Shown here: positions 35,513 through 45,380 of the stretch, one piece after another | Layout of the letters: each line of letters begins with the position of its first letter | Position numbering within the stretch: position 1 is the first letter of the stretch | Source: Aeromonas jandaei | GTDB lineage: Bacteria > Pseudomonadota > Gammaproteobacteria > Enterobacterales > Aeromonadaceae | Reading direction: 5' to 3' | Assembly (NCBI RefSeq): GCF_037890695.1 | Contig: NZ_CP149571.1 | Span: 3,192,001 to 3,256,000, forward strand | Length of the DNA: 64,000 nt | Translations under genes and position numbers: made by a program | The notes under the pieces: model-generated | The model's database searches: none | Seen by the model: only the letters and a program-made list of their open reading frames with translations | Told to the model about the DNA's origin: nothing

Positions 35513-36883
35513 ATGACGCCATCACTGCATATCCATTATCCAGATCATCACACTCCTCTCCACGCGCTATTTGCACGGCTGCAACATCAGCCGTGGGCCA
35601 TGCTGCTGGAGTCAGCCGGGCCACTTGGTGCCGACAATGGCTTCGACATCATCACCGCCGATCCGCTGGCCACTCTCCAAACCTGCGGCCAGCTCACCAC
35701 GGTGCGCAGCAGCAATATAGAAAAAGAGCATCATGGCGACCCCCTCACCCTGCTGGCCGAACTTCAGCAGCAACTGCTTGGCCAACCGGTCGCACACGAC
35801 AGTAAACTGCCTTTTATAGGCGGCGCACTCGGGCTGTTTGGCTACGATCTGGGCCGCCACTTTGAACAGCTGCCAAGTCAGGCTGCCGCCGATATCAAGG
35901 TGCCCGACATGGCGGTGGGGATCTATGACTGGGCGCTGCTGCGCAGCGTCGAGACCGGCGCCTGGCAACTGGTGCACTGGGGAGATGAAGCGGGTCTTGC
36001 CAGACGTATCGCCTGGCTCGAGCAGCAAGTGGCCGAGCCGGCACCGCCATTCCACCTGCAAGGCAGCTGGCAAAGCAACATGAGCCGGGAAGCTTATGGC
36101 GAGAAGTTTGCCCGCATTCAGGAGTACCTCGCGGCGGGAGATTGCTACCAAATCAACCTGACCCAGCGCTTCAGTGCCCCCTATCAGGGCGATGAGTGGC
36201 AGGCTTACTGCACGCTGGCGGCAGCCAACAAGGCGCCGTTCTCTGCCTTTTTGCGCTTGCCGGACAGCGCCATTTTAAGCCTCTCCCCCGAGCGATTCTT
36301 GCTGCTCGATGGTCGCCATATCGAGACCAAGCCCATCAAGGGCACCCGCCCGCGCCATCCTGATCCAGCCATCGATCTGGATATAGCCCAAGAGCTGTCA
36401 CAGGCGGACAAGGACAGATCAGAGAATCTGATGATCGTGGATCTGCTGCGCAATGATATCGGGCGGGTGAGCAGGCCGGGCTCGGTCAGCGTCCCTCACC
36501 TCTTTGCGGTAGAGTCCTTTCCGGCAGTGCACCATCTGGTCTCCACCATTCATGGCGAACTCGATAGCCGCTGGCAAGGGGTCGATCTGCTGCGCGCCTG
36601 CTTCCCGGGTGGCTCCATCACAGGTGCGCCCAAGATCCGCGCCATGGAGATCATCGAGGAGCTGGAGCCCCAGCGACGCAACGCCTACTGCGGCAGCATC
36701 GGCTACCTCAGCCAGCATGGCCGGATGGACACCAGCATCTGCATTCGCACCCTGATTGCCGAAGCGGGCCGTCTGCACTGCTGGGCTGGAGGTGGCATCA
36801 TCGCCGACTCCGATGCCGACAGCGAATATCAGGAGACCTATGACAAGGTCGCCCGCATTCTGCCACTGCTCACCGCACTGTGA
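35513..36883 (+). CDS. pabB: Aminodeoxychorismate synthase component I
   Basis: A 456-residue chorismate-using enzyme (E. coli PabB 453) that, with PabA-supplied ammonia, makes 4-amino-4-deoxychorismate for folate. The N-terminal domain (PLGADNGFDIITADP, FIGGALGLFGYDLGRHFE) and the catalytic domain motifs are present: YQINLTQRF, LSPERFLLLDGRHIETKPIKGTR with the PIKGTR signature of PabB/TrpE, and ACFPGGSITGAPK. The order pabB-nudL is also found in E. coli. Confidence 0.95.
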   Translation: MTPSLHIHYPDHHTPLHALFARLQHQPWAMLLESAGPLGADNGFDIITADPLATLQTCGQLTTVRSSNIEKEHHGDPLTLLAELQQQLLGQPVAHDSKLPFIGGALGLFGYDLGRHFEQLPSQAAADIKVPDMAVGIYDWALLRSVETGAWQLVHWGDEAGLARRIAWLEQQVAEPAPPFHLQGSWQSNMSREAYGEKFARIQEYLAAGDCYQINLTQRFSAPYQGDEWQAYCTLAAANKAPFSAFLRLPDSAILSLSPERFLLLDGRHIETKPIKGTRPRHPDPAIDLDIAQELSQADKDRSENLMIVDLLRNDIGRVSRPGSVSVPHLFAVESFPAVHHLVSTIHGELDSRWQGVDLLRACFPGGSITGAPKIRAMEIIEELEPQRRNAYCGSIGYLSQHGRMDTSICIRTLIAEAGRLHCWAGGGIIADSDADSEYQETYDKVARILPLLTAL

Positions 36884-36924
36884 GCTTGAGCCCCGGATAA
36901 ACTGCCACGGAACCACGTTACGCC

Positions 36925-37491
36925 ATGGATCGCCACGAACTGCTGACCCGTTTCTCCCTGCAACGGCCGGCGCCTGCACATCGCCTTGCCATCGCCGGCC
37001 TCAGCCCGGCGGCGGTGCTGGTGCCTGTCGTGGAGCGCTGCGATGGCCTTCACCTGCTGCTCACCCGCCGCAGTGCCCGGCTGCGCCATCATGCCGGGCA
37101 AATAAGCTTTCCGGGCGGGCGTCAGGACCCCGATGATCAGGATCTCATCGCCACCGCGCTGCGGGAGACCAGAGAGGAGCTCGGCATCCCCTCTCATCTC
37201 GTGCAGGTGATCGGCACCCTCAATCCGCTCAATACCATCTCGCGCTTCGAGGTGCTGCCGGTACTGGCTCTGCTCGATGCCGACTACCCCCTCGAATTGA
37301 GTGCAGATGAGGTGGAGCATGCCTTTGAGGTACCGTTAAACCACCTGCTCGATCGCCGCAATCATATCGCCCTCACCTTTGTTCGGGCGGGTAAACAGCA
37401 CACCGTCTACTGGATCCCTTGGCAACAGCACTACATCTGGGGAGCCACAGCCAGCATGATCTGCCAGCTGGCCCAGCACCTCGAGCGATAA
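36925..37491 (+). CDS. nudL: CoA pyrophosphatase, Nudix hydrolase NudL (YeaB)
   Basis: A 188-residue Nudix protein with the UPF0035/CoA pyrophosphatase signature LLTRRSARLRHHAGQISFPGG directly before the Nudix box (GGRQDPDDQDLIATALRETREELGI, with Asp where many Nudix boxes have Glu, as in E. coli NudL). It is predicted to hydrolyse coenzyme A or acyl-CoA into phosphopantetheine and 3',5'-ADP. It follows pabB by 41 nt and is likely in the same operon. Confidence 0.92.
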   Translation: MDRHELLTRFSLQRPAPAHRLAIAGLSPAAVLVPVVERCDGLHLLLTRRSARLRHHAGQISFPGGRQDPDDQDLIATALRETREELGIPSHLVQVIGTLNPLNTISRFEVLPVLALLDADYPLELSADEVEHAFEVPLNHLLDRRNHIALTFVRAGKQHTVYWIPWQQHYIWGATASMICQLAQHLER

Positions 37492-37707
37492 CAATTTGAC
37501 AACTTCTGGCAGAGCGGAATTTAATCATTAACATTAAACTAACGTGCCAAATGATAAACAAAAATTGATTTTTTACTGTTTTGATCACGTTTCTATAAGA
37601 AACTCGGGGTTTTCGTCTGTTAAAGATGAATTTGATCAACATTTTTGATTAAAAAAACCGTATCCTTGCCGCCGACTTAATAAGAACCACAATTCGGGGT
37701 GAGATAG

Positions 37708-39006
37708 ATGTCAAATACTGTCACTGGCGCACAGGATGTCGCGACCGTAAAGAAGCAAGGCACGAGCTTCGTCCAGAGTAAAGGCTGGACAAAACAAGAT
37801 TCAACCTGGGTTATCAGCCTGTTTGGTACTGCTGTTGGCGCAGGCATCCTGTTCCTGCCGATCAACGCAGGCATGGGCGGCTTCTGGCCACTGGTGGTGA
37901 TGGCGCTGCTGGTTGGCCCGATGACCTACCTGGCTCACCGTGGTCTGGCCCGTTTCGTTCTCTCCTCCAAAAAGCCCAATGCGGATATCACGGAGGTGGT
38001 AGAAGAGCACTTTGGTGCCGGTGCAGGCAAGCTGATCACCCTGCTCTACTTCTTCGCGATCTACCCTATCGTGCTGATCTACGGCGTGGGTATCACCAAC
38101 ACCGTGGAAAGCTTCATGGTCAACCAGCTGCAGATGAGTGCACCGCCGCGCTGGATCCTCTCCATTGTGCTGATCATGGGCATGATGTCCGTGATGCTGG
38201 CAGGCGAAAAGTTGATGCTGAAAGTGACCGAAGTACTGGTCTACCCGCTGATCGCCATCCTGGCCGGTATCTCCCTCTACCTGATCCCGGACTGGACTGG
38301 CGCCGCTCTGGAGCAAGTGCCTTCTGCCAAGGATTTCGCCGTCACTCTGTGGCTGACCATCCCGGTACTGGTCTTCTCCTTCAACCACAGCCCGGCCATC
38401 TCCAGCTTTTCGCTGGCCCAGCGCCGCGACCACGGTGATCAGGCCGTCGAGAAAGCCGATGCCATCCTCAAGCGTACCGCCATGGTGCTGCTGGGCTTCG
38501 TGATGTTCTTCGTCTTCTCCTGCGTGATGAGCCTGACACCGGCTCAGCTGGCTGAAGCCAAAGCCCAGAACATCGCCGTGCTCTCCTATCTGGCCAACCA
38601 GCATGCGAGCCCCATCATCTCCTACTTCGGTCCGCTAGTTGCGTTCGTCGCCATCGTCTCCTCCTTCTTCGGCCACTATCTGGGTGCCCGTGAAGGTCTG
38701 AAAGGGATGATCGTGCAGAACATGCGCAAATCCGGCAAAGAGCCGAACGCCAAGAAAGTCGAGATGTTCATCATCGCCTTCTTCATCCTGACCCTGTGGG
38801 GCACTGCCATTGCCAACCCCTCCATCCTGGGCATGATTGAATCGCTGGGCGGCCCCATCATAGCGACCATCCTGTTCATCATGCCGATGTACGCCATCAA
38901 GCGCGTCCCGGCCATGGCGAAGTATCAGGGCCACATCAGCAACGTCTTCGTGACCGTGATGGGCCTGACAGCCATCTCCGCCATCCTCTATCAGCTGGTC
39001 GGTTAA
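37708..39006 (+). CDS. sdaC: Serine transporter SdaC (HAAAP family)
   Basis: A 432-residue proton-coupled serine importer with about eleven hydrophobic segments (E. coli SdaC 429). Family segments include [47 protein letters not shown] and [15 protein letters not shown]. Codon bias suggests high expression. In E. coli sdaC is followed by sdaB in one operon; here the serine dehydratase genes lie 4-7 kb away, and sdaC has its own terminator. The 216-nt upstream region is very A/T-rich, with TATCCT at 37661 as a possible -10. Confidence 0.95.
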   Translation: MSNTVTGAQDVATVKKQGTSFVQSKGWTKQDSTWVISLFGTAVGAGILFLPINAGMGGFWPLVVMALLVGPMTYLAHRGLARFVLSSKKPNADITEVVEEHFGAGAGKLITLLYFFAIYPIVLIYGVGITNTVESFMVNQLQMSAPPRWILSIVLIMGMMSVMLAGEKLMLKVTEVLVYPLIAILAGISLYLIPDWTGAALEQVPSAKDFAVTLWLTIPVLVFSFNHSPAISSFSLAQRRDHGDQAVEKADAILKRTAMVLLGFVMFFVFSCVMSLTPAQLAEAKAQNIAVLSYLANQHASPIISYFGPLVAFVAIVSSFFGHYLGAREGLKGMIVQNMRKSGKEPNAKKVEMFIIAFFILTLWGTAIANPSILGMIESLGGPIIATILFIMPMYAIKRVPAMAKYQGHISNVFVTVMGLTAISAILYQLVG

Positions 39007-39021
39007 TCCCGCCTCCGATAG

Positions 39022-39052
39022 TCAAAAACCAGCCGGCAACGGCTGGTTTTTT
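39022..39052 (+). terminator. sdaC terminator
   Basis: AAAACCAGCCG, loop GCAA, CGGCTGGTTTTTTT: a classical rho-independent terminator 16 nt past the stop. Confidence 0.92.
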
Positions 39053-39315
39053 TATTGCGTCATTCTGCGTTCTTCTCTGGAAATCCCAGCTCCTTTACTC
39101 AGTTGCCCCGGTTAACCAAGCTCCCTGCACTACTGCATATCTGTGCCATCACAGCCCTCCTCCCACATCATAAGAACCCGTTTTTATCTCGCCCTGTGGG
39201 GTAAACACATCCCCACCCGTCACTACGCAACAGCCTTCTGACTGTCTGTCTATCCATTTGCCAAGCCCCACATAGTTGTGGCAAACCCACGAAACCAGGC
39301 AAAATTGAGGCAATA
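39053..39315. other. Gap between the sdaC and sstT terminators
   Basis: About 260 bases with no gene. A hairpin GTGGGG/CCCCAC near 39196-39217 is the only notable structure. Confidence 0.55.
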
Positions 39316-39341
39316 AAAAGCGCCCTCCGAAGAGGGCGCCA
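39316..39341 (-). terminator. sstT terminator
   Basis: On the minus strand GCGCCCTC, loop TTCG, GAGGGCGC and then TTTTTATT, 30 nt past the sstT stop. Confidence 0.9.
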
Positions 39342-39370
39342 AAAAAACGCATTAGCCAGTGAGGCTGAAA

Positions 39371-40621
39371 TCAGGCTTCGCTACTGGGCAGCGCGGCAGG
39401 TTCCAGCAGGGTTTCATCTTCGGCCATGCAGGCCGCTGCGGTGAAGAGCACGTCGGTGGAGCTGTTAAGCGCCGTTTCCGCCGAATCTTGCAGCACGCCG
39501 ATGATAAAGCCGACGGCAACCACTTGCATGGCGATATCGTTGCCGATACCAAACAGGCTGCAGGCGAGCGGGATCAGCAGCAGGGAGCCACCGGCTACGC
39601 CGGACGCGCCACAAGCACTAATGGTTGCGACCACGGAGAGCAGCACCGCCGTTGCAAGATCCACTTCCATACCCAGGGTATGCACCGCCGCCATGGAGAG
39701 CACTGTAATGGTGATGGCTGCACCCGCCATGTTGATGGTGGCGCCCAGCGGAATGGAGACCGCATAGGTATCCTCCGGCAGACGCAACTTTTCACACAGC
39801 GCCATGTTGACCGGGATATTGGCCGCAGAGCTGCGGGTAAAGAAGGCGGTCACACCGCTCTCTTTGAGGCAAGTCAGCACCAGCGGATAAGGGTTGCGCT
39901 TGATCTTCCAGAACACGATCAGCGGGTTGACCACGAAGGCGATAAAGAGCATGGAACCGATCAGCACCATCAGCAGTTGGGCATAACCAAACAGGGCGTC
40001 AAAGCCGGTTTCCGCCAGGGTGGAGGCGACCAGACCCAGGATCCCGAGCGGCGCGCAGCGGATCACCGCTTTCACGATGGCCGAGACGCCGTGGGACAAA
40101 TCGGTGATCAGCGCCTTGGTGCTCTCGTTGGCATGGCGCATGGCGATGCCCAGACCAATGGCCCACGCCAGAATACCGATATAGTTGGCATCCATCAGCG
40201 CCTTCACCGGGTTGGTTACCACGTTGAACAGCAGGGTCTGCAACACCTCGGTGATGCCGCCAGGTGGAGTGATCTCGGCCGTATTGGCCACCAGATGCAG
40301 ATCGGAGGGAAAGAGGAAGCTGGCAATCACCGCGACCACGGCCGCAGAGAAGGTGCCAAACAGATAGAGCAGCAAAATCGGTCGCATGTTGGTCTTCTGA
40401 CCCTGCTTGTGACCAATGATGGCTGCCATGACCAGTACGAATACCAGCAGCGGGGCCACCGCTTTCAGTGCGCCCACAAACAGGCTGCCAAGCAGACCTG
40501 CCGTTTTGGCCCACTCGGGGGCAAACATCGCCAGCAAGATACCGAAAACCAGACCAACCAGGATCTGGCTGACCAGACTGGTGCTATTGACCAGCCGAAG
40601 GAGGGGGTGTTGTTGTGTCAT
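39371..40621 (-). CDS. sstT: Serine/threonine:sodium symporter SstT
   Basis: A 416-residue DAACS-family transporter (E. coli SstT 414) with serine-rich re-entrant loops: [37 protein letters not shown] and [20 protein letters not shown]. The ATG at 40621 follows AGGGAC and gives the family N-terminus ([21 protein letters not shown]). The frame remains open 50 codons upstream, but that stretch is a structured leader (40637-40749). It adds a second serine uptake route to the neighbouring sdaC. Confidence 0.93.
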   Translation of the reverse strand: MTQQHPLLRLVNSTSLVSQILVGLVFGILLAMFAPEWAKTAGLLGSLFVGALKAVAPLLVFVLVMAAIIGHKQGQKTNMRPILLLYLFGTFSAAVVAVIASFLFPSDLHLVANTAEITPPGGITEVLQTLLFNVVTNPVKALMDANYIGILAWAIGLGIAMRHANESTKALITDLSHGVSAIVKAVIRCAPLGILGLVASTLAETGFDALFGYAQLLMVLIGSMLFIAFVVNPLIVFWKIKRNPYPLVLTCLKESGVTAFFTRSSAANIPVNMALCEKLRLPEDTYAVSIPLGATINMAGAAITITVLSMAAVHTLGMEVDLATAVLLSVVATISACGASGVAGGSLLLIPLACSLFGIGNDIAMQVVAVGFIIGVLQDSAETALNSSTDVLFTAAACMAEDETLLEPAALPSSEA

Positions 40622-40939
40622 CAAAAAAGTCCCTAGGCACCGTAGTGCTCGATTCATGAGTCCTGTCTGCAACCCTCCCGCCAGCATGATTCCGTTCTGA
40701 CGGGTTGCCTGCGGCCAGCCTTCTGTCGGGCCGATCCGCCGGTCACCGGATTGCATGACGGAATATCCCATTCACCACCGCTTTTTTCCAGAGACCTACC
40801 AAAAAATATCCAGTATCCGGCACAAATAACCGCAACAAAAACACAACAACAGAGTAACCATCCATTTTTGTTCGTTTTATCAACACCCGGGCGGATGGCC
40901 AACTGTGGTATCATCCACCATTTGCTGCGGAGCCTTGCC
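40622..40939. other. Divergent gap between sstT and the RecQ-family gene
   Basis: 318 bases holding the sstT leader and an A/T-rich part (40790-40900) that should carry the promoters for both directions. No gene seen. Confidence 0.6.
40637..40749 (-). promoter_or_regulatory. Structured 5' leader of sstT
   Basis: Four consecutive inverted repeats precede sstT: GCAC-CGTA-GTGC (40637-40648), GCAACCC...GGGTTGC (40669-40708), CGGCC...GGCCG (40712-40733) and CCGG-TCA-CCGG (40739-40749). The clustering suggests a folded mRNA leader that could control translation or early termination. It does not match any riboswitch I know by sequence. Confidence 0.4.
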
Positions 40940-42853
40940 ATGATCCCCTCCCTTCTGACCCGACACTTCGGTTTCTCCAGTCTCCGGCCTGGCCAGGAGG
41001 CGGTCATCAACCGGATCATGGCTGGCCAGAGTGCTATCGCCATCTTCCCCACCGGCTCTGGCAAATCCCTCTGCTATCAGCTGCCCGCCCTTGCCCTACC
41101 CCACCTGACGCTGGTGATCTCGCCCCTGATTGCGTTGATGCACGATCAGCTCGCCTTCCTTAAAAGCAAGGGGATCAGCGCCGCCACTCTCGACTCGAGC
41201 CAGAGTCCGGAAGAGAGCCGACAGGTGATGCAACAGGCGCTGGCTGGCCAGCTCAAGATCCTGATGATCTCGGTGGAACGCCTCAAGAACGAGCGCTTTC
41301 GCCGCTTCATCCAGCAGGTGCCGCTCTCGCTGCTGGTCGTCGATGAGGCGCACTGTATCTCGGAGTGGGGACACAACTTTCGCCCCGACTACCTCAAACT
41401 ACCGGACTACCGCCAAGAGTTGCAGATCCCGCAGGTGTTGCTGCTGACAGCCACCGCGACTCCAGCCGTTATTGACGACATGCAAGCCAAATTCGCCATT
41501 GAACCGCAAGGGGTGGTTGTCACCGGCTTCTACCGGCCCAACCTCGACTTGTCCGTCATCCCGATGCTACCGGAGGCGCGCAGCGAATGGCTCTGTCAGA
41601 CGCTGGCACACTCTCAAGGGGCACCGACCATCGTCTATGTCACCCTGCAACATACGGCAGAGGAGTGCGCCGAGGTGCTGGCCAGACGGGGGATCAACGC
41701 CCGAGCCTACCATGCCGGGCTCGATGCGGCGCTGCGCAGCCAGATCCAGCTCGACTTCATGAGCAGCAAGGTGGATTGCATCGTCGCCACCATCGCGTTT
41801 GGCATGGGGATCGACAAGGCCGATATCCGCCAGGTGATCCACTATGACCTGCCCAAGTCCATCGAGAACTACAGCCAGGAGATTGGCCGCGCCGGGCGAG
41901 ATGGCCAGCCATCACGCTGCATTGTGCTGGCCAACCAGAGCCAGCTGCCGGTGCTGGAAAACTTTGTCTATGGCGATACGCCCGATCTGAACGCCATTGT
42001 TCAACTCCTCGGCCAGATCCGCCAAAGCGGACCCGAGTGGGAGTTCCCCCTGCTGCGCCTCTCGAACGATACCAATATCCGCCAGTTGCCGCTTAAAACC
42101 CTGCTGGTCTATCTGGAGATGGCGGGCATCATCACCCCGGCCTACAGCTACTACGCTGACTACCGTTTCAAATTCGTGCTGGAGAAGCGCGACATTCTTG
42201 CCCGCTTCAACCCGGAACGACGTCAGTTTCTGGAGCAGCTGTTCGCCTGCGCGCCACTGGCACGCAGCTGGTGCACCATGGATTTCGATGCCCTCTGGCA
42301 GAGTTACCAAGGAGAGCGGCAACGGGCGGTCGCTGCCCTCGACTATTTGCAGCAACAGGGCTGGATCGAGCTTGAGAGCAAGCAGATGACCGAGGTCTAC
42401 CGGATCAACCGCCATGACTGGGAACCCGCTGCACAGGCCAGCGCACTGCACGTTCTATTCCTGCAAAAAGAGCAGAGCGAGCTGGCCAGACTGCAAGCCA
42501 TGCTCGACTTTTTCACCTCGGATGAGTGCCTGAGCCACCGTCTCGCCCGTTATTTCGCAGATGAGGCGGCGCCAGCCCAGTGTGGTCACTGCTCGGTTTG
42601 TCGTAGCGAGGTTGCTGTACTGCCTCCCCTGCCCCTGCAGACTATGCCAAATGATGCGGGGATCCGCGCCTGGTGCGATCCACTCATCGCCAAGGCTGGC
42701 TCACAGGATGCTCGCATGCTCACCCGCTTTCTGTGCGGCATCACCACGCCGCTCACCAGCAAAATCAAGGCAAGATCGTTGGCCGGCTTCGGCCAGCTAG
42801 CCCAACATCCATTTGCTGACGTGCTGCTGGCGGTCGAGCAAGCCTACGCCTGA
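40940..42853 (+). CDS. RecQ-family ATP-dependent DNA helicase
   Basis: A 637-residue superfamily 2 helicase. Walker A FPTGSGKSLCYQLP is at about 36-49, the DEAH box at 135-138 (VVDEAHCISEWGHNFRPDY), motif III TATATPAV, motif V IATIAFGMGIDKADIR and motif VI QEIGRAGRDG. A zinc-binding region follows with CGHCSVC at about 548-554. A typical HRDC domain is not apparent; the C-terminal ~80 residues contain LTRFLCGITTPLTSKIKARSLAGFG. This matches a second RecQ-like family, distinct from housekeeping RecQ, found in several gammaproteobacteria. GGAG lies 7 nt before the ATG at 40940. Confidence 0.88.
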   Translation: MIPSLLTRHFGFSSLRPGQEAVINRIMAGQSAIAIFPTGSGKSLCYQLPALALPHLTLVISPLIALMHDQLAFLKSKGISAATLDSSQSPEESRQVMQQALAGQLKILMISVERLKNERFRRFIQQVPLSLLVVDEAHCISEWGHNFRPDYLKLPDYRQELQIPQVLLLTATATPAVIDDMQAKFAIEPQGVVVTGFYRPNLDLSVIPMLPEARSEWLCQTLAHSQGAPTIVYVTLQHTAEECAEVLARRGINARAYHAGLDAALRSQIQLDFMSSKVDCIVATIAFGMGIDKADIRQVIHYDLPKSIENYSQEIGRAGRDGQPSRCIVLANQSQLPVLENFVYGDTPDLNAIVQLLGQIRQSGPEWEFPLLRLSNDTNIRQLPLKTLLVYLEMAGIITPAYSYYADYRFKFVLEKRDILARFNPERRQFLEQLFACAPLARSWCTMDFDALWQSYQGERQRAVAALDYLQQQGWIELESKQMTEVYRINRHDWEPAAQASALHVLFLQKEQSELARLQAMLDFFTSDECLSHRLARYFADEAAPAQCGHCSVCRSEVAVLPPLPLQTMPNDAGIRAWCDPLIAKAGSQDARMLTRFLCGITTPLTSKIKARSLAGFGQLAQHPFADVLLAVEQAYA

Positions 42854-42897
42854 CCATTCGTACACCTCTTACATCCCGCAACGGCTCACACAAGCTG

Positions 42898-42928
42898 AAA
42901 AAAGAAGACCCTCGCTATTGCGAGGGTC
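42898..42928 (-). terminator. Terminator of the candidate small RNA
   Basis: A 9-bp GC-rich stem (42907-42915 with 42920-42928), 4-nt loop, and a T-rich tail only in the minus direction. Confidence 0.75.
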
Positions 42929-43007
42929 AAGCCAACGGAAACGTGCTTAAACAGAGCTTGGTGAGATCACGATACACTCTCTTGCTAAAGCGTCTCGCTG
43001 CTCACAC
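42898..43007 (-). ncRNA. Candidate small RNA, about 110 nt
   Basis: On the minus strand a near-consensus promoter (TTGACG, 17 nt, TAGATT; 43042 to 43014) would start an RNA near 43007. About 78 nt later comes a perfect terminator: GACCCTCGC, loop AATA, GCGAGGGTC, then TTCTTTTTT. There is no protein gene on this strand between 43,007 and the terminator, and the plus-strand helicase gene gains nothing from the hairpin because no T run follows in that direction. I do not recognise the RNA as Spot 42, RyhB, FnrS or another familiar sRNA. Confidence 0.6.
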
Positions 43008-43013
43008 ATGGCC

Positions 43014-43042
43014 AATCTAGGGCAGCAATAATGTAGCGTCAA
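43014..43042 (-). promoter_or_regulatory. Candidate promoter of the small RNA
   Basis: -35 TTGACG at 43037-43042 and -10 TAGATT at 43014-43019, both read on the minus strand, with 17-nt spacing and an A/T-rich region upstream. Confidence 0.6.
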
Positions 43043-43434
43043 TGTAAAAATTAGAGCCAATAGTCTAACCCATTGAGTTTACGTTGACGTGAACGTAATG
43101 ATATTTTTATCCATATCTGTGCAAGCCAACCCCCGCCTCATCTTTTACTGTTCACCTTTCAGGCAACACTGGCAGTTTCCACTTTCCAATAAACATTTAT
43201 TTTTTATGTCTTTGACATTTACCTCACTATCGTGGCAAAAATAATTTAACAGTCAGTAACATAGGTGTGTTGTTGACTGACCCTCCCGCACAAGGATCGG
43301 GCAGGTTTCCTCCGCATTTAACCAATCGACCTTGATGGATTACTGGGGGCTGTTGACTAGGCTTAACATTGCAAACAACACAAAAGCAGTCATCCAACTT
43401 TTTCAGGGCAAGCGACTATAACGAGGGCAAAGTT

Positions 43435-45357
43435 ATGGGCATCTTCGAGCACTACCAACAGCGATACGAAAAGGCAAGGGAAGAGGAGTACACCATCCAG
43501 GAGTTTCTGGATATGTGCAAGCAGGACAAAGCCTGCTACGCCTCTGCGGCCGAACGTCTGCTGACCGCCATCGGTGAACCTGAGATGGTAGACACCTCTG
43601 CCAACCCCAGACTGAGCCGGCTTTTCTCCAACCGCGTCGTGGCACGCTATCCGGCATTCAAAGATTTCTACGGTATGGAAGAGGCGATCGAGCAGATTGT
43701 CTCCTACCTAAAACACTCCGCCCAGGGGCTGGAGGAGAAGAAACAGATCCTCTATCTGTTGGGCCCCGTTGGCGGCGGTAAATCCTCGCTGGCAGAAAAA
43801 CTCAAATCCCTGATGCAGAAGGTGCCTATCTATCGCATCAAGGGCTCACCGGTCAACGATCACCCCTTCTGTCTGTTTGACATCGAAGAGGATGGCGAAA
43901 TTCTGGAAAAAGAGTACGGCATTCCGCGCCGTTATCTGCGCCCCATCATGTCGCCCTGGGTTGCCAAACGCCTGCACGAGTTTGGCGGCGACATCACCAA
44001 GTTCAAGGTGGAGAAGGTCAACCCCTCCATCCTCGATCAGATTGCCATCGCCAAGACTGAACCCGGTGATGACAACAACCAGGATATCTCCTCTCTGGTC
44101 GGCAAGGTCGATATCCGCATGCTGGAGCACTTCGCCCAGGATGATGCCGATGCCTACTCCTACTCCGGTGCGCTGTGCAAGGCGAACCAGGGGGTGATGG
44201 AGTTTGTGGAGATGTTCAAAGCGCCCATCAAGGTGCTGCACCCGCTGCTTACTGCAACTCAGGAGGGGAACTACAACGGTACCGAAGGGCTCTCAGCCCT
44301 CCCCTTTGACGGCATCTTGCTGGCTCACTCCAACGAATCCGAGTGGCAGCAGTTCCGCAACAACAAGAACAACGAGGCCTTCCTCGACCGGGTCTACATC
44401 GTCAAGGTGCCTTACTGCCTGCGCGTGTCGGAAGAGGTGAAAATCTACGAGAAGCTGCTGGTTAACAGCGAGCTCACCGAGGCTAAATGCGCCCCGGGTA
44501 CCCTCGAGTTGCTGGGCCAGTTCTCGGTGTTGTCACGGCTGAAAGAGCCCGAAAACTCCAGCATCTACTCCAAGATGCGGGTCTATGATGGCGAAAGCCT
44601 CAAAGACACCGATCCGAAGGCGAAGAGCTATCAGGAGTATCGCGACTACGCCGGTGTGGACGAGGGGATGAATGGTCTCTCTACCCGCTTTGCGTTCAAG
44701 ATCCTCTCCCGCGTCTTCAACTTCGACCACGCGGAAGTGGCCGCCAACCCGGTGCACCTCTTCTATGTGCTGGAGCAGCAGATCGAGCGCGAGCAGTTCC
44801 CGCAAGAGCTGCACGATCGCTACCTTGAGTTCATCAAGGGCTATCTGACCCCGCGCTATGTGGAGTTCATCGGCAAGGAGATCCAGACCGCCTATCTCGA
44901 GTCCTACTCAGAGTACGGCCAGAACATCTTCGATCGCTACGTCACCTACGCCGACTTCTGGATCCAGGATCAGGAGTACCGTGACCCCGAAACCGGCCAG
45001 CTGTTTGACAGAGCGTCCCTCAACAGCGAGCTGGAGAAAATTGAAAAACCCGCCGGGATCAGCAACCCGAAAGATTTCCGTAACGAAATCGTCAACTTCG
45101 TGCTGCGTGCCCGGGCCAACAATGCAGGCCGTAACCCCAACTGGACCAGTTACGAGAAGCTGCGCACCGTGATCGAGAAGAAGATGTTCTCCAACACGGA
45201 AGAGCTGCTGCCGGTTATCTCCTTCAACAGCAAAACCTCGGCCGAGGAGCAGAAGAAGCACGATAACTTTGTCGAACGGATGATGGAGAAAGGCTACACC
45301 CGTAAACAGGTGCGACTGCTCTCCGAATGGTATCTCAGGGTACGCAAGTCATCCTGA
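43435..45357 (+). CDS. prkA: PrkA-family serine protein kinase / AAA+ protein (YeaG)
   Basis: A 640-residue protein (E. coli YeaG 644) with an N-terminal AAA+-like PrkA domain and a C-terminal kinase-like part. The P-loop is GPVGGGKS at 110-117 ([18 protein letters not shown]). E. coli YeaG affects nitrogen-starvation and stationary-phase adaptation. The ATG at 43435 has GAGGG upstream and gives the family start ([18 protein letters not shown]); the frame further upstream is not conserved. First gene of prkA-yeaH-spoVR, three genes spaced by 23 and 9 nt. Confidence 0.95.
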   Translation: MGIFEHYQQRYEKAREEEYTIQEFLDMCKQDKACYASAAERLLTAIGEPEMVDTSANPRLSRLFSNRVVARYPAFKDFYGMEEAIEQIVSYLKHSAQGLEEKKQILYLLGPVGGGKSSLAEKLKSLMQKVPIYRIKGSPVNDHPFCLFDIEEDGEILEKEYGIPRRYLRPIMSPWVAKRLHEFGGDITKFKVEKVNPSILDQIAIAKTEPGDDNNQDISSLVGKVDIRMLEHFAQDDADAYSYSGALCKANQGVMEFVEMFKAPIKVLHPLLTATQEGNYNGTEGLSALPFDGILLAHSNESEWQQFRNNKNNEAFLDRVYIVKVPYCLRVSEEVKIYEKLLVNSELTEAKCAPGTLELLGQFSVLSRLKEPENSSIYSKMRVYDGESLKDTDPKAKSYQEYRDYAGVDEGMNGLSTRFAFKILSRVFNFDHAEVAANPVHLFYVLEQQIEREQFPQELHDRYLEFIKGYLTPRYVEFIGKEIQTAYLESYSEYGQNIFDRYVTYADFWIQDQEYRDPETGQLFDRASLNSELEKIEKPAGISNPKDFRNEIVNFVLRARANNAGRNPNWTSYEKLRTVIEKKMFSNTEELLPVISFNSKTSAEEQKKHDNFVERMMEKGYTRKQVRLLSEWYLRVRKSS

Positions 45358-45380
45358 CCCTGACTGTTCAAGGGGGAGTT

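Larger units (their letters stand above)
42854..43434. other. Gap between the helicase gene and prkA
   Basis: 581 bases without a protein gene. The first part holds a candidate small RNA gene on the minus strand (42898-43007). From 43080 to 43434 the sequence is A/T-rich and must carry the prkA promoter, but no sigma-54 or clear sigma-S element could be fixed by eye. Confidence 0.6.
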
